From NCBI RefSeq assembly GCF_022513585.1, contig NZ_JAKWBF010000021.1:1-64000 (forward strand): a stretch of DNA of 64,000 bases. Reading direction: 5' to 3'. The notes below the pieces were generated by a model. The model was not told the DNA's origin and did not search any database. It saw only the letters and a program-made list of their open reading frames with translations. A program made the translations under genes and the position numbers. The stretch's first letter is position 1; each line of letters begins with the position of its first letter. This document shows, piece after piece, positions 1-7,008 of this stretch. This stretch comes from Gordonia gummivorans (GTDB taxonomy: Bacteria; Actinomycetota; Actinomycetes; Mycobacteriales; Mycobacteriaceae).

Positions 1-432
1 CTCGGCGCCCGGATGCCGCCGGCGAACTGGCGAAGCCAGAAGGCGCGGCGTGAAAATCCCGTAGGGCTCGGCAGGAACTGCTCGCTCTTTGATTCGGCGC
101 GCGTGTGGGCGTATCAGGAGGCACGCCGGATCCGGCTGCGCAACGAGTACCCGACCTCTGAGGACGCGGACCTACTCCTTGCTCGGCTGGTCGAGGTCGC
201 TTACGAGATCAACACCGAGTTCGGTGAGCCGCTGCCTGTCGCCGAGGTGCGCGCATGCGTCGCGAGCATCCATAGGTGGATCACAGTCGGAGTAAACGGC
301 AGGCAGTTCGATGGCTGGCGCGACTCCCGCACAGTCAACAGCGCCACCTTCGTGGCGATCCAGTCAGCTCGCGGCCGAAGGAGTGGTCGGGCACGACGTG
401 CAGGATCGCCTATCCAGGGGGCTCTGCAGTGA
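1..432 (+). CDS. repA: Plasmid replication initiation protein RepA, C-terminal part (cut by window edge)
   Basis: The reading frame is open from base 1, so the start lies outside the window; 143 codons are visible. The visible part looks like the primase-C-terminal (PriCT) region of theta-type replication proteins of actinobacterial plasmids (pAL5000/ColE2-like group): a conserved NPVGLGRN segment, then LFDSARVWAYQEAR, then a helical stretch. In this family RepA binds the origin and primes replication. The stop overlaps the GTG of the next gene in a GTGA (429-432), the usual translational coupling of repA and repB. The family call rests on motif memory; the N-terminal catalytic part is not visible. 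It marks the left part of the window as plasmid backbone. Confidence 0.72.
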   Translation, partial: LGARMPPANWRSQKARRENPVGLGRNCSLFDSARVWAYQEARRIRLRNEYPTSEDADLLLARLVEVAYEINTEFGEPLPVAEVRACVASIHRWITVGVNGRQFDGWRDSRTVNSATFVAIQSARGRRSGRARRAGSPIQGALQ

Positions 433-698
433 TTGCCTACGACGACCGATTGCACCGCGGCGGACGGACTGCACGCGACATCGCCGAACAAACGGGCCTG
501 TCCCCCCGACAAGTCCAGAGCTGGACGTCAGAGCCCCGCACGACGTACCTGGCGCGGGCCCACGAGCGCCGCAAGAAGATCCGAGCCCTGCGGGCTACAG
601 GTCTTTCGATGCGCGCAATTGCGACCCAACTTGGGTGTTCGGTCGGCACCGTCCACAAGGCCCTGGCCTACGCTCCGGCCGCGACTTCGACGGAGTGA
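429..698 (+). CDS. repB: Plasmid replication accessory DNA-binding protein RepB
   Basis: This 89-residue protein starts at the GTG inside the repA stop (GTGA overlap); the longer open frame upstream is only repA in another frame. It holds two helix-turn-helix-like segments. One is near residues 14-27 (ARDIAEQTGLSPRQV), the other near the C-terminus (MRAIATQLGCSVGTVHKAL). A basic linker rich in R and K (AHERRKKIRALR) lies between them. This is the layout of the small RepB of pAL5000-type plasmids, a sigma-70-region-4-like protein that binds the origin and helps RepA. Position, overlap and fold all agree. The role is inferred from the family. Confidence 0.75.
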   Translation: MIAYDDRLHRGGRTARDIAEQTGLSPRQVQSWTSEPRTTYLARAHERRKKIRALRATGLSMRAIATQLGCSVGTVHKALAYAPAATSTE

Positions 699-780
699 GT
701 CGACCAAGAGAAATACCTTGTACGACAGCATGTCATGGGTGAACACGTACGTGCGGACCTCGGCGTAGCGGTGGAGTGGC

Positions 781-903
781 GTGGTCCAGCGACCGGTGGG
801 ATGAGCACGGCCTACCGCGTCCCCTGGGCTGGGGAACCGGAAACATCTGATTTGGTTCGCTTCGTACTTTGAACACTCGGACAGACATCCCTAGGCTCTC
901 TGC
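781..903 (+). repeat. 123-bp direct repeat, copy 1
   Basis: The stretch from GTGGTCCAGCGACC to CCCTAGGCTCTCTGC recurs at 992-1115 with only a few mismatches and one inserted base. The spacing between copies is 88 bp. The right half (about 831-903) is nearly invariant and has the least GC-rich sequence here, so it could be a duplicated promoter or replication-control segment. Function is not known. Confidence 0.85.
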
Positions 904-991
904 GCATCCAAATGCGGCGAGTACGACAACTCTTGTGAAGAGGAACGGCGCGTGAGCGATGCCAGTGCCCCGCAATCGGGAGTGAAGGGGT

Positions 992-1115
992 GTGGTCCAG
1001 CGACCACTGGGATGAGCACGGCTTTACCGGGTCCCCTGGGCTGGGGAACCGGAAACATCTGATTTGGTTCGCTTCGTACTTTGAACACTCGGGCAGACAT
1101 CCCTAGGCTCTCTGC
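992..1115 (+). repeat. 123-bp direct repeat, copy 2
   Basis: Second copy of the repeat at 781-903, with an extra base near 1023 and a few substitutions. It runs directly into the helix-turn-helix gene fragment at 1131-1219. The repeat may therefore be the upstream region of that gene, duplicated when the gene decayed. Confidence 0.85.
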
Positions 1116-1130
1116 ACGTGCCGACGCGCG

Positions 1131-1219
1131 TCCGAGATCATGGCCGAGACTGGTCTCTCGCGGGCCACAGTGGGCCGGCATCTGGCCTCACTCCGGAGCG
1201 CGGGCTGCTCCCCGAGTAG
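1131..1219 (+). pseudogene. Frameshifted fragment of a small helix-turn-helix gene
   Basis: The frame from the ATG at 1140 gives ETGLSRATVGRHLASLRSAG, very like the C-terminal half of the gene at 2393-2614 (VTGLSRATESHDLASLRDAG). In this copy one base is missing just after the shared AG, so the shared TAG at 1217-1219 falls out of frame. Similarity continues past the stop (GAGGGGCTCAC). The 5' half of the gene is absent. It reads as a decayed duplicate. Confidence 0.6.
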
Positions 1220-1237
1220 AGGGGCTCACGCGATCGG

Positions 1238-1387
1238 TCAGTCCGTAGGTGGCGTGACGTCCTCGCCTGCGGCGACTGCACGGAGCCAGTCCGGGACCTC
1301 ACGGCCGTCGTACTCGCGGATCGCGATGGCTGCGCGGGCGGCGGCCGCGGCGACCTCCGGGCGCGGCCGCTTTTCGGTGTCGGTCAT
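1238..1387 (-). CDS. 49-residue conserved plasmid protein, paralogue of the 3214-3372 protein
   Basis: The ATG at 1387 follows a purine-rich ribosome site (GAGGGGGACAGGG) and opens 49 codons to a TGA. The middle is an alanine-arginine run followed by IREYDGREVPDWLRAVAAG. The plus-strand protein at 3214-3372 has almost the same core (IREYDGRDVPDWLREVATRG). Two intact copies with good ribosome sites and conserved protein but different flanks support real genes. No known domain is recognised. An aspartate-tryptophan-leucine core with a charged tail could be a protein-binding module; that is only a guess. Confidence 0.6.
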   Translation of the reverse strand: MTDTEKRPRPEVAAAAARAAIAIREYDGREVPDWLRAVAAGEDVTPPTD

Positions 1388-1477
1388 CCCTGTCCCCCTC
1401 GGTTTCTCCGGCTTCCAGTGTGGGCCTCGACCTCGCGCGCCGCCGCGCTGATCGGCCGCCCAGTGTCGCGCCGGAAG

Positions 1478-1822
1478 CTACTTTGTCTCGTTCGGATGAC
1501 TGGTATGCACCTGCTCCGGGAATACTGTGCGTCCTTCCACGTAGAACCAGATGCGAGCGTCGCCCTTGATTGTCGGCTTGTTCTGCCAGCGGTTGTGGGT
1601 CTGTCCGTTACGGGTCACTCGTGCGAGATCTCCGCGCAGCGGGTAGTTCGTCGGAGTCTCCCGTGTCGGCGTGCGTGTGAGGAAGTCCCAGGTGTCAGCG
1701 AGTGGGCCGCGAATCGTCGCCGCAAGGTCCCTCCACCCTTTCTTGGCGCCGGCCGACGCGTACCGGATCGCATACTCGGACCTCTTCGTCGGTCGAGGGA
1801 CGGTGTCGTCTTGCCTCGCCAC
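1478..1822 (-). CDS. Type II toxin, RelE/YoeB-like
   Basis: A 114-residue basic protein. The segment SEYAIRYASAGAKKGWRDL, the middle NYPLRGDLARVTRNG and the C-terminal GDARIWFYVEGRTV followed by HTSHPNETK are typical of actinobacterial RelE/YoeB-type toxins, small ribosome-dependent mRNA interferases. It begins two bases after the stop of the upstream antitoxin gene on the same strand, so the pair forms an operon with antitoxin first. In a plasmid region its likely role is stabilising the element. Family and context are clear; activity is inferred. Confidence 0.8.
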   Translation of the reverse strand: MARQDDTVPRPTKRSEYAIRYASAGAKKGWRDLAATIRGPLADTWDFLTRTPTRETPTNYPLRGDLARVTRNGQTHNRWQNKPTIKGDARIWFYVEGRTVFPEQVHTSHPNETK

Positions 1823-1824
1823 GA

Positions 1825-2289
1825 CTACGGACGCTCGACGACTGCGGCGTCGCTGTCGTCATCGAGCCATTCGACATCATCCCCGCCGAGGCCAGCCGCG
1901 AGAGCGGTTGCGGTCTCACGCCAAGCATTCACCTCTGCGAGTACGCGGTGCGGCTGGTCAGTGGAGAAGGAGGCACGCGCGGCGTCCACAAGGTTCTGCG
2001 CGCAGGTCTCCCGATCCTGCTCGGAGAGCGCGAGCATCCACGGGAATGGCTTGGACATCCGCTCGGCGAGGGGCCCGTCGTCATCTACTGCCACGCCAAT
2101 CAGCTGTGCCGCGAACTCCAGCATGCGGTTGCGTCCCTCGGCTTCACGCCGAGACATCAGCACGAGGTCCTCGCCGTCGCGCCGAGTGACCGTAACCGGG
2201 TGGTCTTCAGCCTCAGCGAAGACCTCGGCGGGGTGCTTGCTCAAGTCCGAGGAGCGACGCGTCGTGGTACGGAACGCTGTGGTGGTCAT
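1825..2289 (-). CDS. Type II antitoxin, Phd/YefM-like
   Basis: The ATG at 2289 (MTTTAFRTTTRRSSDLSKHP) is preferred over the longer frame from 2460, whose extra N-terminus is cysteine- and arginine-rich and overlaps another ORF. The N-terminal 55 residues fit a Phd/YefM DNA-binding fold: the SDLSKHPAEVFAEAEDHPV segment, then VTRRDGEDLVLMSRREAE. The C-terminal hundred residues would bind the toxin. It would neutralise the toxin encoded two bases downstream and probably represses its own promoter near 2290-2330. Confidence 0.8.
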   Translation of the reverse strand: MTTTAFRTTTRRSSDLSKHPAEVFAEAEDHPVTVTRRDGEDLVLMSRREAEGRNRMLEFAAQLIGVAVDDDGPLAERMSKPFPWMLALSEQDRETCAQNLVDAARASFSTDQPHRVLAEVNAWRETATALAAGLGGDDVEWLDDDSDAAVVERP

Positions 2290-2392
2290 GCAGCCAGCAT
2301 ATTCGGAACGTGTTCGGAAGTCCACACCCCAACGCCCTCCGCCGACCCAACCCACAACCCACCGAGCACTCGCCCGGCACAGCGACGACGAG

Positions 2393-2614
2393 GTGTCCAG
2401 TCGCGAGGGCGCGAGAAGCCGCGAGAAGCACCGCAGGAAGCGGGCGCAAGGCCGGACCAACCGCGCGCGAATTCAGGCGCTCATCGGTCAGCAGTTCGAC
2501 GAATTTGGGACGGTGCCCGCGCGCACCGAGATCATGGCCGTGACAGGCCTCTCGCGGGCGACAGAGAGCCACGATCTGGCGTCACTCCGCGACGCCGGCA
2601 TACTTCCGGAATAG
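2393..2614 (+). CDS. Small helix-turn-helix protein (hypothetical)
   Basis: From the GTG at 2393 the frame gives about 73 residues: a very basic N-terminus (REKHRRKRAQGRTNRAR), then a winged or helix-turn-helix segment with GTVPARTEIMAVTGLSRAT and a final DLASLRDAGILPE. It resembles short DNA-binding proteins of plasmids and phages with a plant-homeotic-like 'sieve' of GLSRAT residues. A decayed duplicate lies at 1131-1219. The start is uncertain because no strong ribosome site is seen; the ATG at 2288 is an alternative but overlaps the antitoxin start. Confidence 0.5.
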   Translation: MSSREGARSREKHRRKRAQGRTNRARIQALIGQQFDEFGTVPARTEIMAVTGLSRATESHDLASLRDAGILPE

Positions 2615-2702
2615 AGGGGCTCACACCCGGTCGGCTAGCGGAACGAGCGAGTCCGTGGCTTCGCTAAGCTAAGAAGAGCCTACGCTGGCATCAATGTCAT
2701 GG

Positions 2703-3026
2703 TCAGTCGGCCAGCGGTCGGCCAGGCGATAGTGGTGTGTCGACGCCGCCGAACGGGTCGCCTCCGTTGTGTCGCTGCTCTCGCCGGGCGACCTCGTCCG
2801 CAATCGCCTTCTCTACGAAATGGGACCAGGTGCGGTCGTCCTCAGCTGAACGTGTGGCGTGATAGGTGAGGCGTGCCTTCGTGTAGACCTCCGGTGAGAT
2901 ATAGATCGTGACGGCCTTGTTGGTTTGCTTCTTCTCGGAAGGCTCCGTCGCCGGGCGCCTGACGGTCAGCTTCTGGTCGGTGGAAAGCCAGTGCAGTCCT
3001 TTGATGTTGCGCTGAGGTTCATTCAT
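2703..3026 (-). CDS. Ribbon-helix-helix-like plasmid protein (possible partition or copy-control factor)
   Basis: The ATG at 3026 has a strong AGGAGGG seven bases upstream, so the longer frame to 3197 is rejected. The 107-residue product has a flexible N-terminus, then TNKAVTIYISPEVYTKARLTYHAT, which reads like a ribbon-helix-helix beta strand and first helix, and RTWSHFVEKAIADEVARREQ as the second helix. Such proteins act as centromere-binding ParB-like or copy-number proteins on actinobacterial plasmids. No ParA ATPase is in the window, so partition is only a possibility. Confidence 0.6.
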   Translation of the reverse strand: MNEPQRNIKGLHWLSTDQKLTVRRPATEPSEKKQTNKAVTIYISPEVYTKARLTYHATRSAEDDRTWSHFVEKAIADEVARREQRHNGGDPFGGVDTPLSPGRPLAD

Positions 3027-3213
3027 GATGCGCCCTCCTGCAATGCAGCAGTTTTGGATAAAGCTACTGATTCGACCAGATCGTCGGCAGCAGACGTCGC
3101 GGAGCGGAGTGCGAACACCTTGCCGGCGTTGTCTCCGCGAGAAAACTGTAGAGCTGGTGCGCGTCAGCGGGACGGAGGACACTGAAACCGGAGGCATTCA
3201 AGGAGGGCCAAGG

Positions 3214-3372
3214 ATGACCAACACCGACGAAAACCTCGTGCAGCGCAGGCCACGCCCTCGAGTCGCCGCTGCCGCGGCCCGCGCCGCCATCGAGATCCGC
3301 GAGTATGACGGCCGCGATGTCCCGGACTGGCTCCGCGAAGTCGCAACGCGCGGTGCCTCCGCGGAGGCTTAA
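3214..3372 (+). CDS. 52-residue conserved plasmid protein, paralogue of the 1238-1387 protein
   Basis: The ATG at 3214 follows AGGAGGGCCAAGG, a strong ribosome site. The protein has a short polar N-terminus, an Ala/Arg stretch (RRPRPRVAAAAARAAIEI) and the shared core REYDGRDVPDWLREVATRG. It lies divergent to the ribbon-helix-helix gene at 2703-3026, with about 190 bp between them. Its function is unknown; the paralogue on the other strand 2 kb away shows the family is maintained in this element. Confidence 0.6.
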   Translation: MTNTDENLVQRRPRPRVAAAAARAAIEIREYDGRDVPDWLREVATRGASAEA

Positions 3373-3550
3373 CGGGAATAGTGCGGTCAGGTAAGTGTCA
3401 GTACTACCGTCCCTAACGTGCACCTGCACTCGTCCCGCGCGATTCTGTGCGCGCGAGAGCCGGTAGCACTGGCTCCAAAGGGGCGTCACTGCGGTCTATC
3501 GACTGATAGCGCCGCTAACACCCTCACTCAAGGGACGTCAGTGCTGTCCC

Positions 3551-3808
3551 TCAAGTGTCCGACAAGCGCCGGTTGAGTTCTGCCGACCACGACGCCACCC
3601 GCTCAGACGAGTCCAAGACTCGGCGCTTCGCTTCGGCCTGGTCGTCGCGGTCCTCGCACGCGTCCTTCTCGGTCTTCGGGTGCCCGCTCACCACCACAGA
3701 ATATCGCCGGCCCCACCCGACCACAGCGAGGCAGCCCGTGCTGGTTGTCGGCGGGGCGCACCTGACCCCCACGGAGGCGAGTCGGGTACGGCGCCAGCGG
3801 CAGAGCAT
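3551..3808 (-). CDS. Small hypothetical protein, weakly supported
   Basis: The minus frame has a plausible C-terminal part: GRRYSVVVSGHPKTEKDACEDRD, then a charged helix (QAEAKRRVLDSSERVASWSAELNRRL). The N-terminus is cysteine- and arginine-rich, so the true start may be an internal GTG near residue 13-15. No ribosome site decides it. It lies just beside the oriT-like region. It may be a real plasmid gene or chance. Confidence 0.3.
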   Translation of the reverse strand: MLCRWRRTRLASVGVRCAPPTTSTGCLAVVGWGRRYSVVVSGHPKTEKDACEDRDDQAEAKRRVLDSSERVASWSAELNRRLSDT

Positions 3809-3944
3809 TCGTTTCCGTCCGTCAGGGCGGGGTACATCGGCCCCACCCGAGACGGCGCTGGCGGCCGGGTCGGCCGCCGATCAGGGCTCCGCCCGCTCCT
3901 GGCCGGGTAGCCCCCGTACGCAGCACTCGGGGCGGCCTTGGGGT

Positions 3945-4091
3945 CCAGGGGCGCGCAGCGGCCCCTGGCGGGCCCACGCGACCCCGAGCGAAGCGAGGGC
4001 GGCATACAGGAGGCGCGAAGCGCCGACTGTATGACGGCGTGGATGCTCGCCGAGTGCGTCATCGTCTGGCGCACAGCGCCTGACGATGACG
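3945..4091. other. oriT: Candidate oriT: cluster of three inverted repeats upstream of the mobilization genes
   Basis: Three inverted repeats stand in a row before the MobC-like gene. At 3945-3968, CCAGGGGC pairs with GCCCCTGG. At 4003-4033, CATACAG pairs with CTGTATG around a GGCGC/GCGCC core. At 4057-4091, 16-base arms (CGTCATCGTCTGGCGC and its partner) differ at one position and flank a loop of ACA. Inverted repeats directly upstream of mobC-relaxase genes are the usual layout of an origin of transfer. The last repeat may also be the mobC operator. The nic site cannot be placed. Confidence 0.55.
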
Positions 4092-4103
4092 TAGTGTAGC
4101 CCC

Positions 4104-4793
4104 ATGACGGCGGTGGACAGCGCGCAGAGATCGAGGCCGCAGGCCCTCGATCTCGGAGAACTGGCTACCGCCGTCACCGCGGAGGTGACCGGCCCCCGGG
4201 GCCGGGCGCCGGAGCTGTCCGCGGTGACGGAGTCACTGCGGCAGCGAGCCGCGGGCGAGCCGTACTCGTCGATCGCGGCAGCGGTCGGTGTGACCGAGAA
4301 GCGGGCGGCGAGCTGGTGCCGCACGGCGGCACGCCTCGACAAGCGCTTCGACGCGAGGGAGGCGAAGGTCCGCAAGAGCACGGGCGCAAGCCGCACGATG
4401 CTCTCGGCGCGGATCGAGGACGACGTGATCGGCCTCGTCCACAAGCGGGCGCATGCCGAGGGCCGCTCGGTCACCTCAGTGGTCGAGAGCGCATTGCAGA
4501 GCTATGTCGGCCGCAAGGTCGCCGGCCTGGAGACCGCTGTGCGGCGGGAGCTCCGCAAGAACCTGCGGGGCGAGCTGCGGGATCTGGCCGCGGCGATCGG
4601 CGCGGCCAGATCCGAGCTGACCAAGCAGGGCGTCAATCTCAACCAGCTGGCGCTTTTCTGCAACAGGTACCGGGAGCTGCCGGGCAGCATCACCGACGAG
4701 CTGGAGCGCACCCGCCAGGCGCTCGACGAGAACCGCGCCGCGATCGAGGCGCTGCACGCGAGCGTGCTCGCGCGGTTCGAGACCGAGGACTGA
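4104..4793 (+). CDS. mobC: MobC-like mobilization accessory protein
   Basis: A 229-residue protein. Residues about 40-80 carry a helix-turn-helix-like stretch (YSSIAAAVGVTEKRAASWC). Residues about 95-135 look like a ribbon-helix-helix segment (MLSARIEDDVIGLVHKRAHAEG). The C-terminal half is a long helical region with KQGVNLNQLALFCNRY, the GxNLNQ signature of MobC and relaxosome accessory proteins. It would bind oriT and help the relaxase. It ends two bases before the relaxase ATG, so the two genes are one operon, directly downstream of the inverted-repeat cluster. Confidence 0.72.
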   Translation: MTAVDSAQRSRPQALDLGELATAVTAEVTGPRGRAPELSAVTESLRQRAAGEPYSSIAAAVGVTEKRAASWCRTAARLDKRFDAREAKVRKSTGASRTMLSARIEDDVIGLVHKRAHAEGRSVTSVVESALQSYVGRKVAGLETAVRRELRKNLRGELRDLAAAIGAARSELTKQGVNLNQLALFCNRYRELPGSITDELERTRQALDENRAAIEALHASVLARFETED

Positions 4794-4795
4794 GC

Positions 4796-6748
4796 ATGGT
4801 CTCCACCGTGATCTCGGCCACCAAGAATGCCTACGGCCTGGACCTCTACCTGAGCCCGGCGACGGCGGCGCACGACCAGTCCAACCCTGGCGGGCCGAGC
4901 GTGCGCGTGGCGCACTGCTCGACCATCGGCGACTGCACGCCCGAGACCTTTCTCGAGGACGTCGGCCGAGTCCGCGAAGACTTCGCCAAGACGAGCCTCG
5001 AGCTGGAGACCTACCATGTGATCCTCAGCCACTCCCACGAGGAGCTTGACCCGGACAGCGAGTTCGAAGTGTGGCTGGCTCACGATTTCGCCCGTGAGCA
5101 GATGGCGCGGGCCTTCCCGGGCCGGCAGATCAAGATCGTGACACAGGCCGACAACGGGCGGTGGGAGGCGGCCGGGACCGCCGAGAAGATCTGGGTCAAG
5201 GGCAAGGTGCATTCGCACTGCCAGATCGCGAATGTAGCCGAGGAAGCGGTCGAGCTGACGTGGCGCGATGCCGACGGCAACAGCTCGACCGTGCACTACC
5301 CCGCCGGTCGCGCGTTCTCTTCCGCGATGAAGAACATTCACCGCGTGCGGGCGGTGACCGACGAGGTCGTGCTGCAGCGCTTCCAGTACGACAACCAGGC
5401 TTTTATGCAGTCGTGCCGAGAGCACGCGCGGACCGCAGGCATGGGCACCGGCGATCGCAAGACCTTGGCTCGGCAGGCCGAGGGAAAATTGTCTCACTAC
5501 GACGAACTGCGAATGCGGCTGCGGATTGCTCGTGCCCAGGCGACCGACTGGGACGACTACACCGCACGCTTGGCCGCCGATGGCGTGGAGGTCAAGCGCC
5601 GCGGCGGCCATGGCGACGGGGTCTCCTACAAGTGGCTCGACACGCCGCCGGCCCGCGCGGGCGGCCGCTCGGGGGTGGGTGACGATTACAAGTACGCCGC
5701 GGTGGTCGAGCAGTGCGAGCGCAACGCACAGTCATTGAGGCGCGGCGAAGAGCTGGCGATCCCGGCGCGGTCGTTGGTGGTGCCGACCAGCTCGCTCGCC
5801 CAGGACCGGCCACGACCGGTCTACCTCACCGAGGACGGCAAGCCGCCGTGGCAGCAGGGCGATGACTCCTACGCCGCGCACGTCCGCCAGACCGGCGGCA
5901 CCTACGAAGGCAGGGCCGCGCAGGCCGTGGCCACCGGCGAAGCCGGTGAGGGTGTGACGCTGACCCGCGACACAGACGACCGGGTCACCGCCGCGGTCGA
6001 CGCCGGCGCCGGGCCCCTCGTCGTCGACGTCGACCCTGCCCTGCTATCTCGTGTACACGAGGTGGAGTCCCGCGAGGCCGCTGTCACCCGAGCCGAAGCC
6101 CGCGCCGCTGAGACGATCCAGTCGGCAAAGGATGAGGCGACGACGATCCGTCGTCAGGCCCGCGCAGACGAGGCCGCACGAGTCCGTACTGAGTGGGCTG
6201 CGATGCGCCCTCAGGTGATCGCCGAAGCCGAGGCCGCCGGACGGCAGCACGGCCAGGCGGCCTGGGAGCGCGACGAGAGGCCCGCCCTCGTCACTGCCGC
6301 TCGCGTCGAAGGCTTCAAGCGAGGTCACGCCGAGGGGCGTCAGGAGGTCACCGACGAGCTGGAGGCGGCGCGCAAGGATCGTCGAGCGGCCGCCGAGCAG
6401 CTGCGCGAGGTCTCCGGCCTGACGCCCGAGGAGGCCGCCGAGCGCGTGCTCGACGAACACACAGTGAAAGCGCGGGTCGCGCTGACGCGGTACCGGGTCC
6501 CGAAGGTCGCCTACGACGCGGACGGCACACCGCATCGAGTGACCGGTGCCGACGGGAAACCTGCGGTCACCAATGCGTGGGAGCAGATGAAAACCGATGT
6601 CGCGCACGGCCCGGGCCGTACCGATGACGTCACCGTCGGCCAGGCGCGTCGGGCCGGACGCCAGGACCGGCAGAATCTCGCCGACCGTGCCGAGCGGCAG
6701 AAAGCGCGATCGCGAGAAAAGCGTAAAGACAAGGGGTTCGGGCTGTGA
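4796..6748 (+). CDS. Relaxase (mobilization nuclease)
   Basis: The ATG at 4796 follows the mobC stop by two bases; the open frame upstream of it is mobC in another frame. The product is about 650 residues. The first 300 carry the relaxase-like part: AYGLDLYLSPATAAHD near the N-terminus, ETYHVILSHSHEELDPDSEF near 80, and KGKVHSHCQIANV near 140, which fits the histidine-rich metal motif (H-x-H then N). Residues 420-560 form a long charged coiled coil (EVESREAAVTRAEARAAETI). The enzyme would nick oriT and lead the strand into a recipient. No coupling protein or type IV secretion genes are seen, so the element looks mobilizable, not self-transmissible. The MOB class is uncertain. Confidence 0.7.
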   Translation: MVSTVISATKNAYGLDLYLSPATAAHDQSNPGGPSVRVAHCSTIGDCTPETFLEDVGRVREDFAKTSLELETYHVILSHSHEELDPDSEFEVWLAHDFAREQMARAFPGRQIKIVTQADNGRWEAAGTAEKIWVKGKVHSHCQIANVAEEAVELTWRDADGNSSTVHYPAGRAFSSAMKNIHRVRAVTDEVVLQRFQYDNQAFMQSCREHARTAGMGTGDRKTLARQAEGKLSHYDELRMRLRIARAQATDWDDYTARLAADGVEVKRRGGHGDGVSYKWLDTPPARAGGRSGVGDDYKYAAVVEQCERNAQSLRRGEELAIPARSLVVPTSSLAQDRPRPVYLTEDGKPPWQQGDDSYAAHVRQTGGTYEGRAAQAVATGEAGEGVTLTRDTDDRVTAAVDAGAGPLVVDVDPALLSRVHEVESREAAVTRAEARAAETIQSAKDEATTIRRQARADEAARVRTEWAAMRPQVIAEAEAAGRQHGQAAWERDERPALVTAARVEGFKRGHAEGRQEVTDELEAARKDRRAAAEQLREVSGLTPEEAAERVLDEHTVKARVALTRYRVPKVAYDADGTPHRVTGADGKPAVTNAWEQMKTDVAHGPGRTDDVTVGQARRAGRQDRQNLADRAERQKARSREKRKDKGFGL

Positions 6749-6874
6749 CGTACACGCCGAGCACGAAAGACGAGCGGACCGCCCGGGCCGCGGTCCACCG
6801 TCAGAACTCTCGTCCTCGTGACCATCGTCGGAGTCGTCGCCATCTTGATTCAGACCGCAGATCAACGGCGATAG
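6745..6874 (+). pseudogene. Possible small membrane-protein gene with a frameshift, downstream of the relaxase
   Basis: A GTG at 6745 overlaps the relaxase stop (GTGA) and begins VTYTPSTKDERTARAAV, a plausible coupled start. In the frame of the relaxase, past its stop, the sequence encodes a clear membrane segment, RTLVLVTIVGVVAILIQT, ending at a TAG at 6872. The two parts are in different frames and would join by one frameshift near 6790. This may be a decayed small membrane protein of the mobilization operon, or chance. Confidence 0.35.
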
Positions 6875-7008
6875 GGGCCAGTCACCGCGTAGGGTTGTCA
6901 CGCGCTGCCGCTGGGCGTCCGGAACGGCATTCACCCAAACGTCTACCGAGACTTCTATTAAGCAGTGTCGACTGGTCGATTCTGTGGTGCCAGATGCAGC
7001 CACATGCG

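Larger units (their letters stand above)
699..1237. other. Non-coding stretch between repB and the first small minus-strand gene
   Basis: About 540 bp without a convincing intact gene. It holds two near-identical 123-bp direct repeats and a frameshifted fragment of a helix-turn-helix gene, described separately. In theta plasmids the origin usually lies next to rep, so this is one place where origin or control sequences could sit. I see no clear iteron array or AT-rich unwinding region, so no origin is called. Confidence 0.4.

Noticed and set aside
3531..3551. AGGGAC / GTCCCT inverted repeat near 3540
   Set aside because: Six-base arms with a nine-base loop are expected by chance at this GC content, and no gene end is next to it.
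4316..4795. Upstream extension of the relaxase reading frame
   Set aside because: It lies wholly inside mobC in another frame and is rich in Gly, Arg and Pro. The ATG at 4796 follows the mobC stop and starts the protein-like part.
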